Notes: a model not told the origin generated them from the letters alone. A DNA stretch of 64,000 nucleotides from Riptortus pedestris (GCA_019009955.1 CM032230.1:103123501-103187500), one strand, 5' to 3'; numbered from the stretch's first letter, positions 1 to 13,341 are shown. Numbers and translations are program-made.

Positions 1-908
1 CTTTATATAATTATTAATTAATCCAAGGTGAGAGAATATACATTCCAAGAAACCAATCCTTAACATGCCAACATAATGTGCGCTAACTGCATGACAGACT
101 AACAACTAATAACGGACAAATGTTAGGGAAAAACTAAATTGTTGTAAATATTAACTTTTTCCTTTTATAATGTAGCTACTACTAAAATAAAAAAATATTA
201 GTACAGAGATTACGCCGTTTTTGTCGACTTGGATCTTTTATTTTATTTTTATCTCAGCGACAAGCTTTTATAATGAGTAGATTATGTGTATTTTTTAATT
301 CTATTTTTCCCTCAAAGGTTTAAAACTCATTGTACAAAACAATTCTTATTGCTCAGAAATATTTCTTGAGTGTATTCTATTATTTTTTAACTTTCTAAAT
401 TGCTGAAACATGCTGCAACTTTCTTATTCCTATTGGAGTGAGGCGTCTGATAATATACGAACTAACTAACATTCGAACTCACATTTCCTTACTAGCTATC
501 TTTAAAAATAATTTAAACTGCCCGTGCCAAATTGTCGTGTCTCTTGGAATACAATTTTCATGGAACCTGATTGTAAGTCAAAGATCACTAGACAAGGTTC
601 GGGAACTGAGCCAGGATCTTCCTGGAATTTAATACGTCTCTTCAAATAACATAAAGGAGCTAATATATCTATAACTGCTGCTAAGGCAATACATAGCGCT
701 TATGATTTTTATTTTTATATATTACAAAAATTTATAAAATGGTTAATATTTTTGAAACAGTCTCAGTTTACTGTCCATATTTGATGAAAAAAATTCTCGT
801 GGGCACCGCGTAACTTCCTTGTGCTCCTATTAAATTTAACTTGATGATCTCATTTGAATGTTACATTCGGCACCATTGTTCTGTACCAATGCAGCGGAAC
901 AAAAAATG
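1..908. other. AT-rich non-coding sequence
   Basis: No exon with coding character or repeat family seen; the 64-codon frame at 438 has no recognisable content. Confidence 0.5.
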
Positions 909-919
909 TTAAGGGATGA

Positions 920-1036
920 TTCTGAGTTGCTATTCAGGCAGGTGGAAGTGACTTCTAATGTAGGTAGGATGAATGAATTGGCTGTGAGCTTACCGAGCTG
1001 AGTGGAAGCGTAGCCAATTCTTCCATCCTACCTACG
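920..1036. mobile_element. Fold-back element, short copy, with 11-bp target-site duplication
   Basis: Starts TTCTGAGTTGCTATTC and ends CATCCTACCTACG, flanked by the exact 11-bp repeat TTAAGGGATGA at 909-919 and 1037-1047. Inverted arms GTAGGTAGGATGAATGAATT and its complement near 1010-1035 surround a short loop. It is the same family as 21065-21375, lacking that copy's internal palindrome. Confidence 0.78.
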
Positions 1037-1077
1037 TTAAGGGATGAAATGAATGGAGATCATGTCATCAATAAAAA

Positions 1078-1192
1078 ATAAATTATTTATTAACGTCCAC
1101 TTTTTGCAACTAAGGCTAATTGGTACTACTGGTTATCTACAGGTTACCACCTTTTTCAAGCCAAGGGTGGCACTAAGGATTTTATTTAGTGA
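1078..1192 (-). mobile_element. 5'-truncated copy of the tRNA SINE
   Basis: Tail and body only: ATTATTTATTAACGTCCACT, CTGGTTATCTACAGGTTACC, AAGCCAAGGGTGGCACTAAG. The tRNA head is missing. Confidence 0.7.
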
Positions 1193-2360
1193 AAAAAAGT
1201 GATTCTGTACAAATATTTCGTATCTCCAATTGGTACGTAGAAATTTTCAGTGTTTTATTTCCAGCCATTTCATAACTACATATTATAGAAACTAGAGATT
1301 TCAGCACGCCTAAATATGAAATTGTATTTTAAAATTCTAAGATTAATTGTTTTTGAGTTATGTGGGGTATGCATATAAGGACAGGCATCATGTCGAAACT
1401 AGCCAGAATAGGTTCCGGGCCGGTCAGATTCCATTGAAATCTGAAAAGAAAATGTTTTCGCTATTAAAATATTTCCTTTTCTTCCTATAAGGAAGTAAAA
1501 CATCAAGTAAACAATTATTTCTTTTCCTGATATATATATTATATAAAATAAATTACTTTGAAGGGCTGTTTCCTTCCTTTCTTTTTTTTATCGTTGGTCG
1601 TTTCCCGTTTAGATTTGAACTCTATTAATATTGATAATCTAAGCCCGATTTAGCAAAAAACTTCAGATTGTATATGTCGAAGCCTTCAATCATCTTGCAG
1701 CACCGGTACACTAATGTTGGTTTTTTAGGCCACATTATAAGTGCAGTTATATTCAGTGAAAAAACGATTCTATGTAGCGGGTAGTATTATGTAAGGCTTA
1801 ACATGAGTATCCCATTACCCTAGGATAGAATGTATGGGATTATTCACTCTAGTAGTTTCAGAAGAGAACGTTCAAAGTTTTACACAAAGAAAGTTCACAC
1901 AAATCAAGTTCAAAGAAAAGTCGACCTAACTTTTAATCTCTTTGATTGAAGGATAGCTGGAGTCAAGAGTCAAAGAGCGGCCGTTGGATAGCCTGGCTTT
2001 AACCTCCTTTAGCATTGATTTTAATGTTTTCCCTTTGTTGTAAAACACTTCAAGCGATACAGCATGCGTGAGTTCCTATTGAAATTGACCTTGTCCCAAT
2101 CTTTTGACGTGTTCCATTAAATATTTCAGAATCACCGGAGCGGAATCCCTTCTGATTTGAATGTCTACATATTGGCATAAACACATTGACATAATTTATC
2201 AATCATACTCTCATTTTGATCTTTTCAGCTAATCTTCCTTTAGGGGGTTAATGTAGATCAGATAAAAAGACTTGGGCCTGGCACCATCATAAGTATTCAA
2301 TTTGTTGCTCCTAGATAACAATCAACATTCTTTGAAATTTCGTACGTGTGTATAACCCGT
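1193..2360. other. Non-coding sequence, nothing recognised
   Basis: AT-rich, no gene, splice-consistent exon or repeat identified. Confidence 0.5.
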
Positions 2361-2389
2361 GTACACACACTCGCACGCGCGCGCGATCG

Positions 2390-2438
<49 letters not shown>
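2361..2438. repeat. CA/CG-rich dinucleotide microsatellite
   Basis: Alternating purine-pyrimidine run: CA and GC steps, then a pure CA array from 2399. Short frames over it, giving Thr/His or Val/Cys repeats, are artefacts. Confidence 0.95.
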
Positions 2439-2439
<1 letters not shown>

Positions 2440-3139
2440 AACACCACACAAAATGGGAAGGGGGCGTAGAGCATCCGTCCATCAGCTGAGTCAAGCAATA
2501 TGGAGCAACGGAGTTGTTATACGAATTCCCTACGACAGCTTGATGATAGTGGAATGACGGAAGTCTAGTAGAACGGAGGCTACAGTTTCTATCGACAGTA
2601 ACACATGATGGACTTTTTACCTCTGTCCAAACAAAAAAGTGAACCTAAAATTCTTTCTAATTATTTTGAAATTTATTGAGTCGCGGAAGCACACACAATT
2701 TATTTAGTATTGTACATCTTAGGTCCATCTATATCTTATGGTAAATTATAAAATCATTACGTAATAAACTAAATGCGTTTAGACTCGTTGGTCGTCGTGT
2801 TTTTGATGCTACAGGTTTCTCAAAGAAATTTATAGCATGCCACTAATAGTTTGGATTACAACTAACAAACTTCATGTAAATATAAACCAATGATTCTAAT
2901 GAAACGTTACTTCGAATACTGTTGGAATATGGAGTCACCAGCAAGCCATATTGCACTATTTGTGAACCCAAGACTTCTTTTGATGAGATCGCCCAACGCT
3001 CCTGCTGTGTTCTATTTCCCTTTTCCCAAATAGTGTCGTATCAGGACAGTTTATCCCATTTTATATCCTAAATGATATCAATTTCACTATAGTAATCCAT
3101 TTGTTCGACTTAGCTGCTCCTTCAGTTCAGAGTTTCCCG
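2439..3139. other. Non-coding sequence, nothing recognised
   Basis: Unique-looking AT-rich spacer between the CA array and HINE copy A. Confidence 0.5.
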
Positions 3140-3712
3140 TTTTAGCAGATTTCCCTAAAGGGAAATCAGCTATTGAGGTCGTACTCAAAAATTCTTCAAA
3201 TATCCATCGATCCTACCCAGGAGATGATTTGTCTATTAACACTCTAGCAGTCGCAATTTTTGTTTGATCGTTACCAAACTCGATATTTAATCGTTTTATG
3301 CAAAAAGAAAGATCAAGTTCGTTAATGGCTGAAATCGGGCCAGTTAGAGAGGGGGATTTAAGAAAATTCAAAATATCTCCGTTAGTATGCGTTGGAACGA
3401 AAAATTGTACAGAACCAATCTTATTGAAAATTAAATTTACCATAAATGCTGATATATACATTTATTCTCTATCTTGAATATTAACCGAGATATTTGGATT
3501 TTTATTAAGAGTGCTGATAACACGGATCGGCTGAAGGTTCTATACGGGACTTTCCACCGATAGCTAGTTCGGCCGTTTCCGTAATTGTTTGGCTCTCGTG
3601 AAATTGGTTTAGAGACTCGTTACTACCACTGTTATTAGTAGGCAGATTTCTCTATTGTAAAACTCACGTGGGAATCTGCTTAGTTTACGCAGCCCCTGCG
3701 TGACGGACTTTT
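3140..3712 (+). mobile_element. HINE (Helentron-like non-autonomous) element, copy A
   Basis: Short form of the main repeat family. It starts TTTTAGCAGATTTCCCT in a hairpin (TTTCCCT / AGGGAAA) and ends with the inverted sub-terminal motif, a hairpin ACGCAG/CTGCGT and GACGGACTTTT. The shared interior reads ATCGATCCTACCCAGGAGAT, then CCAAACTCGATATTTA, then the G-rich block before the 3' part. There is no clear target-site duplication, as expected for Helentrons. No coding sequence. Confidence 0.7.
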
Positions 3713-4572
3713 ACTTGGCTGCATTACAGGTCGTAATTACAAGTTTCCCGAACTCTTTACTTTTATGATGACTGCCTGGAAATTGTAATGTCTATTGAGA
3801 CTTATTTCATGCCGCAATACAGCTAATTGGAGCCAACCTCCAATGTCTTCATATACACTCCGCCTTCTTGCTAGTTTCACTAATCATATTACTTCCCAGA
3901 GACTGGTTACGTTATAATGCTGCCTGTAACTCATTTCATGCTGCAATCCTTTCTTTGTCGATAGCCCAGCTTTGATGTAGTAAGATAAATAGACAATTGG
4001 AGGGGAAAATGGCGCAAGAGGTAGGAGGAGTTGAAAGTCCTTCCGAGGTCTGGCGATAACGTGACCTACTCCTCTGATCTCGTGGAGATGGACGTCCTTA
4101 TCAGATTTCCAGTTTCCCCAACATCAACCGTTCATGTAACTAGTCAGTTAATATTCATTACATGTTTTAATGATGTATTTCCGCTATGAGTGTCCTTCTT
4201 TATAGAAATATTTAGGTTTTATAATAATTAATTTTGTGCATATGTTCAATTAATTAAAATATAAGAATCAGCCGGCAACAATCTTATTAATCTTTCCACC
4301 TGTTGAGTGCAGTGGCCGTCTAGACTCTTCCCTTATCTCTAGTATCAGACATCATATCCATACAGTCTTCATTAAATGAATCCCTAATTTGCAATTTTAT
4401 ATTTTTGTGATGTGGTCATTATTTCTTCCCATTTGATTACTTATTTCTTCATATTTATATTCAATATATTGGAAGGTCTATAAGTTCCTACTTGGTCTAT
4501 ATATTTATTTGACGCTTTTAACTCCTTGGAGTTTTCAAGCAATATAGGCCAGTGGCAAGACCAAAAAAACAC
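3713..4572. other. Non-coding sequence, nothing recognised
   Basis: Spacer between HINE copies A and B with no gene or repeat that I can support. Confidence 0.5.
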
Positions 4573-5860
4573 AAAGTCCGTCACGCAGAGGCTGCGAAAA
4601 CTAAGCAGATTTCCCACTCCAAGTTTTAGAATAGATACATCTACATACTTTTACACTTAACACCACCGTGAATATAAGTGAACAAATACAAATGAGAAAT
4701 CTCAATCAGTCGATTTACATTTTAATAACCTCTACAACGGAGAGCGTCTGAATCGTAAACAAACAGATCAACCAATCTACCAGTGCTGGAAGATAGAAAT
4801 ATTCGTGCCCGGAAAGAAAAACAGTTACTGAAATATATCATAATATAATATATTAATTCTATTGAAAACTATTTACTATATCTAGTACTGCAATGTATAA
4901 TGAACCAGGATCATTTTTTTTCTATCACTCTAATTGTAGTAATCCAAGAACAAAAGACGGGGAGGGGGGCATCAGAACGCATTTGCATGTATCTCGTCTA
5001 GGAACGATTTGTTGAACACAATATTTGGTATTTCAGCTTGAAATAAGACGGTTTATGGTTTTGGCATGTTGGATTATTCAGAACGTCCGATGACAACGAA
5101 GGCTAATGAAAGGCTTATTGAAGGCTAACAATTAACACGTGGAGTGCTAAGGTGCCCGTCGGCGGGCAAATAGTACTTGTCCCCCAGGCGCATTGCCCGC
5201 CGGCGGGCAACCTTTCTAAGCACTTTTAGTCATCTTCGAGCCCTTTTACTAGCCCCCACCACTTAGCTTCTACTTCGTTTCTTCATGGAATTCATTACAG
5301 ATTTGCGCCTTGAGCGTACAATTTTTTCATTAAAAAAAAGTTTGTGTTTTGGATTTCTTAGATTTCACGTAAGTATTTTAAATTAATTCACTTTAAATTT
5401 TTTTTCTCGGAAAATAATAGCCAGATTTTTATTTTTTTATTTTTCCGATAAATAAAATCTCTCAATGAAATAAAATATGAAGAAAACAAAAACATTTTTT
5501 TTTGCGCCATTAGCATGAAATTTGAATTTGGGGTCGCGCTCACAACGTGTTAAAACAGGTTAATATCTTGGTTAATATTTGAGATAGAGAAAGAATGTAT
5601 ATATCAATATTTATAGGTAATTTAATTTGCAATAAGATTGTGGTTATGTGCAATTTTTCGATTCGACTTACCCCCCCTCCCCTGTGGTCCGATTTCTGCC
5701 ATTAACGTACTTGATCTTTCTTTTTGCATATAATGACTAAATGTTAAGTTTAGTAACGATCAAACAAGAATTGCGACGATTTTCGTCATCTCCTGGATAG
5801 GTCGATGGACTTTTGAGGAAAGTTTTCCAAAATCGCGTCATGAGCACGAATCAATAGAGC
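4573..5860 (-). mobile_element. HINE element, long copy B, interrupted by a piggyBac-like MITE
   Basis: Begins with the family 3' terminus on the reverse strand (AAAGTCCGTCACGCAG, hairpin, AAGCAGATTTCCC). It contains the extra block of about 400 bp found also in the copy at 19977, then, after the MITE at 5136-5549, resumes with the common middle part. The far end stops at about 5860 without the terminal hairpin, so this copy is truncated. Confidence 0.68.
5136..5549. mobile_element. piggyBac-like MITE with TTAA target site
   Basis: A 414-bp insertion flanked by TTAA at 5132-5135 and 5550-5553. Its ends are CACGTGGAGTGC and, on the reverse strand, CACGTTGTGAGC. A GC-rich sub-terminal palindromic motif CCCGCCGGCGGGC follows at 5190-5205, with a related copy at 5154-5168. 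TTAA duplication and CAC-type ends are typical of piggyBac MITEs. It lies inside HINE copy B, whose sequence resumes on both sides. Confidence 0.7.
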
Positions 5861-7235
5861 AACAAATTTACTTTACAAATTAGTCACCTATAAACAAGGT
5901 CTCTTTCTCCTTCCAATGTTTTCTTATTGCCTGCGTAGAATCGTAATGTTTATTCAGTAATCCAACCATAAAATTGTATCGGTGTTAACTTTAATAAATT
6001 ATTAAGAGATATTCACCTCGTGGGATCTTAGTGAAATATATTTCTATGATTTTTTTCTATTGATAAAGGCGCCGTATAGTCGTATACCGTCTTCAAATGT
6101 ACATTGACAATGCTTACCTTATTTTTTAAGCCAGCTGCTAGACTGTGTAATGACCGATAATTGATGCGATAATTTAGTGTCCTTTAAATTAAATGCTTAC
6201 CACTTTGTTGAAATAAGTGTCGCCTACTATGGTTAGCCATCATCACTTTAACTATTAGTGTTCCAATTTATAACACTTTCAGAATGTTTGTATAATTTAT
6301 ATAATTACCTAGCTGCACTCCTGTCTAAGGGCCATTTGTATTAAATCACTCTCAAATGAGTACAGGAGATAAATCATAATGAAAGAAACCTTTCATTCCA
6401 GCCCTTCGCCATTAACTTAATGTAATATGACTGGGTTCATCTGTTGATGGCTTACAGCCAAATCTCTTTCATGTCGGCCTTTTGCTCCCTCTCACTTATG
6501 TTTATCTTGGTACGGTTCTGGTTCAGTCTATTCAATGAAACTGTATACATTTTATTTTTTTTTTAAAGCTTTTAATTTAGTTTTAGAATGTGTTCAGTTT
6601 ATTCAGAAAAGTGGTAACATTAGTTGGCAACACTTTCCCTTAATTCTAGTCTTTTTTTTTATTGTGAATCGCTGAAGAGAATATCTAGTTATAGTCAATT
6701 TCCTATTTAAGTTATCATTAAGCACAAATTCAAATATGAAAATCACTACACACATTGTCACAGTTGTATAATGCTGTATACTACTTAATTATAAATTGCA
6801 CTTCAGTATTATACTACTTAATTATTCTTGCTCAGAAGCAATTCCTTAGATATCTTCTATCGCTTCACTACACATTTATTGCATTTTTAAACAATCGTTG
6901 ACTGCGACTGTGTTGAAGTGTGGTTTATAATACTCGAAACGAACATGAGTCTTGGGTTTAGTTTCCCAATTGGCATGGTTCTCTATTTGTAACTGGAATC
7001 ATCACATAAATTCTTCAGTATCATTCTGTGTTTAGAAATGACGGAAGGTGGTGCCCTAAAACCCCTTTGTATAAGTAGTTACACCAATCCATTAGATTGA
7101 TTTGTCATCGTTCTTTTGGTCACAAAAAATGGTTCTCATCATTATTTTCTTATTATGTACGGAGAAATTTCAAACTCACCTAATATCTCCCATTACTCAT
7201 TTTTATGGTTAACGAATTTTGATCTATGGATCAAA

Positions 7236-7244
7236 ACACACACA

Positions 7245-7281
<37 letters not shown>
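7236..7281. repeat. CA microsatellite
   Basis: About 22 CA units with one GA interruption. Confidence 0.95.
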
Positions 7282-7283
<2 letters not shown>

Positions 7284-7639
7284 CAATGAATGGTGTTTTT
7301 TACTAGAAGTATCAAAATGAAACATCTTTGAGCCTGCTTCCCATATGATCTGCACCCTTGTGTTTCTGTATTAATGTCCAGTCTCGAATGGCAAATGTGC
7401 TACCAATAAATAATTAATCATTTTAATTAATATATTTGATGTGTGCTACATTACTTTTTTCTTGTTTTTATTCTCACAATTTTAGTATTTGACTGAAAGC
7501 CCCTTCATTTATTGAGGACGCAACCCGCAATACACACGTGAATTGCAGCTCCACAAACTATGGCACAAGGCTCAGGGCTTATTTGCAACGTTTTAGCACC
7601 CATATTCATTATCTATGAGCTAATTTCTCATAGATAGAG

Positions 7640-7705
7640 ATTCAAAATTTGTTAGCACTATACCTTCATAATAAAGGTCCCGGGTTCGAGACCGGGAATT
7701 CTACA
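7640..7705 (+). pseudogene. tRNA-like fragment with intact T-arm
   Basis: GTTAGCACTATACCTTCATA then ATAAAGG leads to CCCGG-GTTCGAGA-CCGGG, a strong T-arm with B box; CAT lies where an anticodon would be. No acceptor stem pairs, so this is a tRNA pseudogene or the head of another SINE family, not a working tRNA. Confidence 0.4.
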
Positions 7706-8657
7706 ATACTTTTAATTTGACTAGGCTTCGAGGTATACCCGTTCCTCCACTTCTCCTCACATCTCCGTGAGGTAATTAAGTAGCTATTTCAATAAAGAAG
7801 TTCAGTGAGGGAATTCAGTGCAGATTACTTGCTGGGGATTCGTTGTAGGCTGTTCACCTGCATTTTCATTTAAAAAAAAAATAAATAAATAAATAAACTT
7901 TAAATAAAATGTTCAAATCATATAAGACATATATATTTTTTCGCCTTTGCGTGTAATACTGACAATAACTGATTTACTAACTAAATTTATTATTTCTACT
8001 ACACTTGCTGTATATTTGTACATATTAACTTATTTATACATATATTAAAGACGATAATTTTAATTAATTACATATTTAAATATTCTTTATGTTTCAGGTG
8101 AGCAATTCTTCACTTCTCTGGGTTGGATCTTTTTGGAAATTAAATGACTAGAGTCCAGAGGTGAGTTGAGCCATTTGGATTTATTATAAATCACGGGAAA
8201 TGTTTTTTATTCTTAAGCTAATTGAGAAAAAAGATTTAGCCATGTAAAAGCCAGTGCCAAGCTTTATAATGTAGTTAAGAGTCACCATTACAAATCCACA
8301 CAATTTTTAACGGAACATGGTAGAACACAATCTGACAATATTAGCGTTAAAATTGAAGTCAATGTCGAATGTTCTTGTACACTCAAGAACAACACAAACC
8401 TTTTTGCACATACTTTATAACTGCACAAGTTTTTAACAAAATTGATCAATTTTAATTATGTTCATAATTTTAAAAAGAAATTAACGACCAGTATCACCAC
8501 ATATATTATTTAATACATATAATAATAATCTTATAAAGTTTATCAATATTATAGATATGGATGTTACAAAAATACATTAGATTTTAATGTTGATTATGAG
8601 AAATAAGAATTATAATTCAATATTTTATGCCTTACATAGATTTGTAAATTAAAGAAG

Positions 8658-9234
8658 AAAACGTCTGTCAGGCCAGGGGCTGCGTAAACTCAGCAGATTT
8701 CCCACGTAAAGTTACACAATAGAGAAATCTCCATACGGGTGCCGAAGAGTTACAGAAACGGCCGAATTAGCTTTTGGCGGGAAACACACCCGTCCGTTAC
8801 TTGCCCACATTTCATAAAAATGAAAATATCTCGGTTAATATTCAAGATAGAGAATAAATGTATATAACAATATTCATAGTAAATTTAATTTGCAAGAATA
8901 TTGATTCTATGCAATTTTTCGATCCGACGTATAGTAACGGAAATATTTCGAATTTTCGATAATCCTCCCCTCTGTACCCTCCCTCCCACTGGTCCGATTT
9001 CAGCAATTAACGAACTTGATCTTTCTTTTTACATAAAGCGACTAAATATCGAGTTTGGTAACGATCAAACAAAAATGAGCAGTAACAGATATATATATAT
9101 ATATACAGTTTTGAACGGACCTCATTTTCGTCATCTACTAGGTAGGATCGATGGATATTTGTAGAAAAATTTCGGAAATTCCGTCATGAGTACAACCTCA
9201 ATAGCTGATTTCCCTCAAGGGAAATCTGCTAAAA
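8658..9234 (-). mobile_element. HINE element, short copy C
   Basis: Reverse-strand copy from ACGTCTGTCAGGC to the terminal hairpin TTTCCCTCAAGGGAAATCTGCTAAAA. It holds a short TA run at 9089-9106 where other copies have long TA arrays. The apparent 87-residue frame at 8901-9164 is repeat sequence, not a gene. It is head to head with copy D across a spacer of about 430 bp. Confidence 0.7.
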
Positions 9235-9663
9235 AGTGTAACAGAGCTTGAATTTAATTTTCTATTTCATTTGGTCAACTTTATTTTATTATTTTTTTTT
9301 TGCTATATTTTATTTTATGATAATAATTCATTACAGTATTTAATACTATAAATCTAACCGTACATGAATATGCAAATGGCAATGCATCATGTACTTAAAT
9401 AAATTACTCCTCATAGGGTTTTCATGAGGAGGAGGAAAGAAAATTACTATTTTATGTAAATAGATTTTTTTTCTGGCTGCAGGTAGTGGGGTATTTAATT
9501 GTATCATCATCTTCATTATATCGCTCTTCCAGAAGAAGAATCTCGTAAATGGAAAATTTCAGTAAAATTAGAAAACAAGCCATAATTGTAAGTAAGAATT
9601 GATTAACGGATTAACATTTTACGAATATTGTACCTCTGGGACACCTCTTCCTCTGCTGAAATA

Positions 9664-9824
9664 TTAGCACATTTCCCTCAAGGGAAATCAGCTATTGAGG
9701 TTGTACTCTTGACGGAATTTTCGAAATTTTTCTTCAAATGTCCATCGATCCTACGTAGTAGATGACGAAAATGAGGTCCGTTCAAAACTGTATGTATATA
9801 TATATGTATATATATATATATATA

Positions 9825-9857
<33 letters not shown>

Positions 9858-10230
9858 TTGTCTGTTACCGCTCTAGCGGTCACAATTTTTGTTTGATCGT
9901 TACCAAACTCGACATTTAGTCGTTTTATGTAAATAGAAAGATTAAGTTCGTTAATGGCTGAAATCGGACCAGTGGGAGGGGGAGTTTAGAGGGGAGGATT
10001 TTCTAAAATTCGAAATATTTCCGTTACTATACGTCGGATCGAAAAATAGTATAGAACCAATCTTATTGCAAATGAAATTTACTATAAATATTGTTATATG
10101 CATTTATTCTGTATTTTGAATATTAACCGAGATATTTGCATTTTTATGAATTCGAGGCGGGTAACGGATGAGAGTAAAACTTCACGTGGGAAATGGGCTT
10201 AGTTTACGCAGCCTCTGCGTGGCGGACTTT
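9664..10230 (+). mobile_element. HINE element, short copy D
   Basis: Forward copy from TTAGCACATTTCCCTC to CTGCGTGGCGGACTTT. The central TA/TG microsatellite is at 9791-9857 and is followed by the invariant CCGCTCTAGCGG motif, itself a palindrome. No coding sequence. Confidence 0.72.
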
Positions 10231-11659
10231 CTTTTAATTTCTTTCTATCTAAGTCTTGCTTATAATTAATACTTGGTTTCTAATTTTACTGAAAATATGT
10301 GTCATTTTCATCTGTATACATCAGAGCAGGCGTATCATAGCATATGAGGCAGTCATATTAAAAATGAACAATGGGATCTTTAGAGAATTGGTTAAATTTA
10401 CTTTAGTAGATTTCGTACGATAAACCTGATCTGCCGCTGGAGATAAGACTTTAGCGTGCTAAGCTTAAGAATAGAATACCTGTTGATCTTTTTAAAGAAT
10501 CTTGACGTTTTACTTAAGTTCGTTAATTACCTTATCTATAAGAATGAAGGTGTTTAAAATATAATTCATTAATTTCAGTATTTATCATTTCTTATTTCTA
10601 AAGTTAAGGTATTTTAGTTTTCATGTTGCTTGCTGATTAATGAGCTTACGGCTTTTAATTTTAAAAACGTGGTGAATGATGCATTTATAAAAATAGGTAA
10701 TGAATTAAGACACACTTTATAATACTTATCTGAAATCGAAAACTTTTATTTCGGATTTTGGAAAACTATAAATTGATGAGTCCAACAGAAAGGAAATTTA
10801 TTCAGAACAGCGGAAGGTTTGTATATTTTCAATTAATATCGGAAACATTAGTTTTACGTACGGCCATTGCTAATGGTGTTTTAGGGGATTTAAAGGGGGA
10901 ATAATTGAAAATTCGAAACATTTTGGTTACTATAATTGCTTCTAGTTTTTTCAAAAAATTGTATGTTCTCAGTCTTGTTGAAATTTTAATTTTCTACAAA
11001 TATTGTTCTGTGCATGTTTTCCCTAACTCGGATATTATCTGTATTTCTTTTTCTGTCTTTTCTAAACCTCTACTACTACTCTTCTGATATTATCTTTTAA
11101 ATATCTAAGTCGCTACACATCTCATGTCTCACATTATGATTTCTGTTTAAATAGGCTTCATATTACAGGAGAAATAGAGTTGAAATGAGATTATCAGCAG
11201 GCCAAATTTCAGCTCCAGAGATCTCTGCTTAGTTTGAACTTATTTCTTTTTCATAGGGTCTCTGATTACTGGTTTTGAAAGATCTCTATAATTGCTTGGA
11301 GTTGATGTTCTTTCATTTGTGGGTGTAAAATATATGTCTGTATGTGCACGTGAGTGGGTGAGAATCGTGGTGAAGACTTCATATCGTTACCATGTCTGCA
11401 TTTTACGGAGTGCCCACAGTCATGAAAACCTACCCCTTTTCCAGATTGGCTTAAGTTTAATAAGAGAGTCTAAGCTCAGACTGACGCTGAACCAAGATTA
11501 CTAATTAACTGATTCGTAAGTATCATTTATACCCAAAAACATGGGAAAAGTACCCCATTACAGAATGACGAAATATATTAAACGCGGAAACTTTCTCAAA
11601 GCCAAGTCCTGATGGATTTCTTATAAGAATGGAGACAGATTCATGAGATTCTAAAACAA
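10231..11659. other. Non-coding sequence, nothing recognised
   Basis: The frames at 10905 and 11292 are short and have no recognisable content. Confidence 0.45.
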
Positions 11660-11895
11660 TGGACACAGGTTTTAATATGCAAAATGATTTCGGCACTTGC
11701 GAAAATCGTTTGCTGAAGTGTCCTTGAGGAGGGTTAAGGCCATCCTCAGAGCATTGGGGGAGGAGGGTCAAGAGGCCAGCTTGACGCGCCACTTCCTGTA
11801 TTGTGGAGGCCATGGAGGCCACTTCTTTAGTCAAGTAGCTACTCAGTTCCTTCAAGATGCTGAGTGGCCACTGGGCGACGTGGAGGGGGATTGAA
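11660..11895. other. GC-rich patch, possible transposon coding fragment
   Basis: About 230 bp with clearly higher GC, open on both strands (65 codons +, part of 110 codons -). Neither translation is recognised. The composition suggests a fragment of a mobile-element gene. Confidence 0.2.
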
Positions 11896-11929
11896 GCACT
11901 GTCTTAATGCGGGGTAACTACATACCTAA

Positions 11930-12110
11930 ATAAAATTCATCATGCCCCACTTTCTTTTAATTGGGGCGGGTTATCTACAGATTACCATCATTTCCTAGCC
12001 AGGGTTGGACTAAGGATTTCATTTAATGGGTTTGTCACTAAATAAATTCCTATTGACTAGGTGGGAATCGGACTCGCCACGCTTTAACTCTCATGGCTAT
12101 CCTGAGACGG
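11930..12110 (-). mobile_element. Diverged copy of the tRNA SINE
   Basis: Contains GGCGGGTTATCTACAGATTA, CCTAGCCAGGGTTGGACTAA, and a T-arm remnant GAATCGGACTCGCCACGC followed by the head. Confidence 0.7.
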
Positions 12111-13149
12111 ATAATAAAAATAACAAGTTTTTCTTTGCCCTGTGAACGAGACCTGAAATTTAAGTGATGTAATAGTTTATGCAAAAATCTAACGAGGAGT
12201 AAGTGTAATCGTGATAATACAAATATTTTCAAATATATTCCCATGTCAGTACATTAATATAACACCAATTTAAAATTTTCATTCGACTAATAATAATTTA
12301 GGTGCGCGCGTATGTGTATTTTGTCTTTATTTCAATAATGCCAAACTGTAGATTAAAAATCGTGATCAATAAACTAATATAAGGTTCGGTAATTGTCTAT
12401 AGAAGGGTCAGAGTTCTAGAGAAGAGGTAATGTATAAAATCGAAAATAAATCTATTATTATACCTCGTTCAAAGCGATTTGTACCCAAACCTTATATTTA
12501 AGTTATTTAAAAACCCAGCTATTATGAAGTATCTCGCTATTAACGGAGATCGTTCCTTTTTTCATTCTTTGCTTCTACTCCTGTGGTTTTCACATTTTGT
12601 TCACTCAGGCACAACCAAATTTGGACGGGCCTTATCTCAAACGTAAAATAGAAAGAAGCTTGATGAAATATTTTGAACGAAAGTTGAGTTGCATGAGTAC
12701 AACGTCAATAGCTGATTTCCTTCAAACTGGGATCTACTACAATTTAGTGTTCAATAACTGCTCTTGAATCCCACTACCTCCATTGTTGGAGTTTAGTGTG
12801 TTTTATACTATAAACTGCCTTTGACACTAAGTGTATAAGTACTATGAATGAATGAATGAAAAATAGCCTTTATTATGCCTCAGGTGCTATAAACAAAATA
12901 GTTCTTTACCAACATCAATTAAATGTTAAGTTAAGTAATTATGATCTTAGAAAATTGTTGTGTACTCGTTACTAATAAAATTAAAAATAAGCAAAAATGT
13001 GATTCAATAATTTATTAATTGCATCCTCAATTGTATAGTTACCATTATTCTGTTAATTAAGGCCGGTAAAACTACTGAGACATTGGCTTTCCCTTCAGGG
13101 AGTAGTAGTCGTACTCTTTCAGAGGTGACCAGTCTGTGATATCTGTCAG
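12111..13149. other. Non-coding sequence with a HINE fragment and GAAT repeats
   Basis: GAAT units at 12844-12858 followed by AATAGCCTTTATTATGCC could be the 3' tail of a non-LTR retrotransposon, but no coding remnant precedes it. Confidence 0.35.
12688..12738. repeat. HINE terminal fragment
   Basis: GCATGAGTACAACGTCAATA then GCTGATTTCC matches the 5' terminal part of the HINE family on the reverse strand; the rest is lost. Confidence 0.5.
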
Positions 13150-13275
13150 TTTTAGCAGATTCCCCATAAGGGAAATCAGCTATAGAGGTCGTACTCATAA
13201 CGCAATTTTCAAAATTTTTCTTCAAATTTCCATCAGTCCTATCCAGGAGATGACGAAAATGAGGTCTGTCCAAAA

Positions 13276-13341
<66 letters not shown>

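Larger units (their letters stand above)
5861..8657. other. Non-coding sequence with a CA array and a tRNA-like fragment
   Basis: Apart from those two features, AT-rich sequence without supported exons. Confidence 0.5.

Noticed and set aside
2297..2557. Small ORFs on both strands over the CA/GC run
   Set aside because: Pure microsatellite translation (Thr-His, Val-Cys).
8901..9164. 87-codon frame sharing the peptide PISAINELDLSF with a reverse-strand frame at 3213
   Set aside because: The shared peptide comes from two copies of the non-coding HINE repeat; other copies carry stops.
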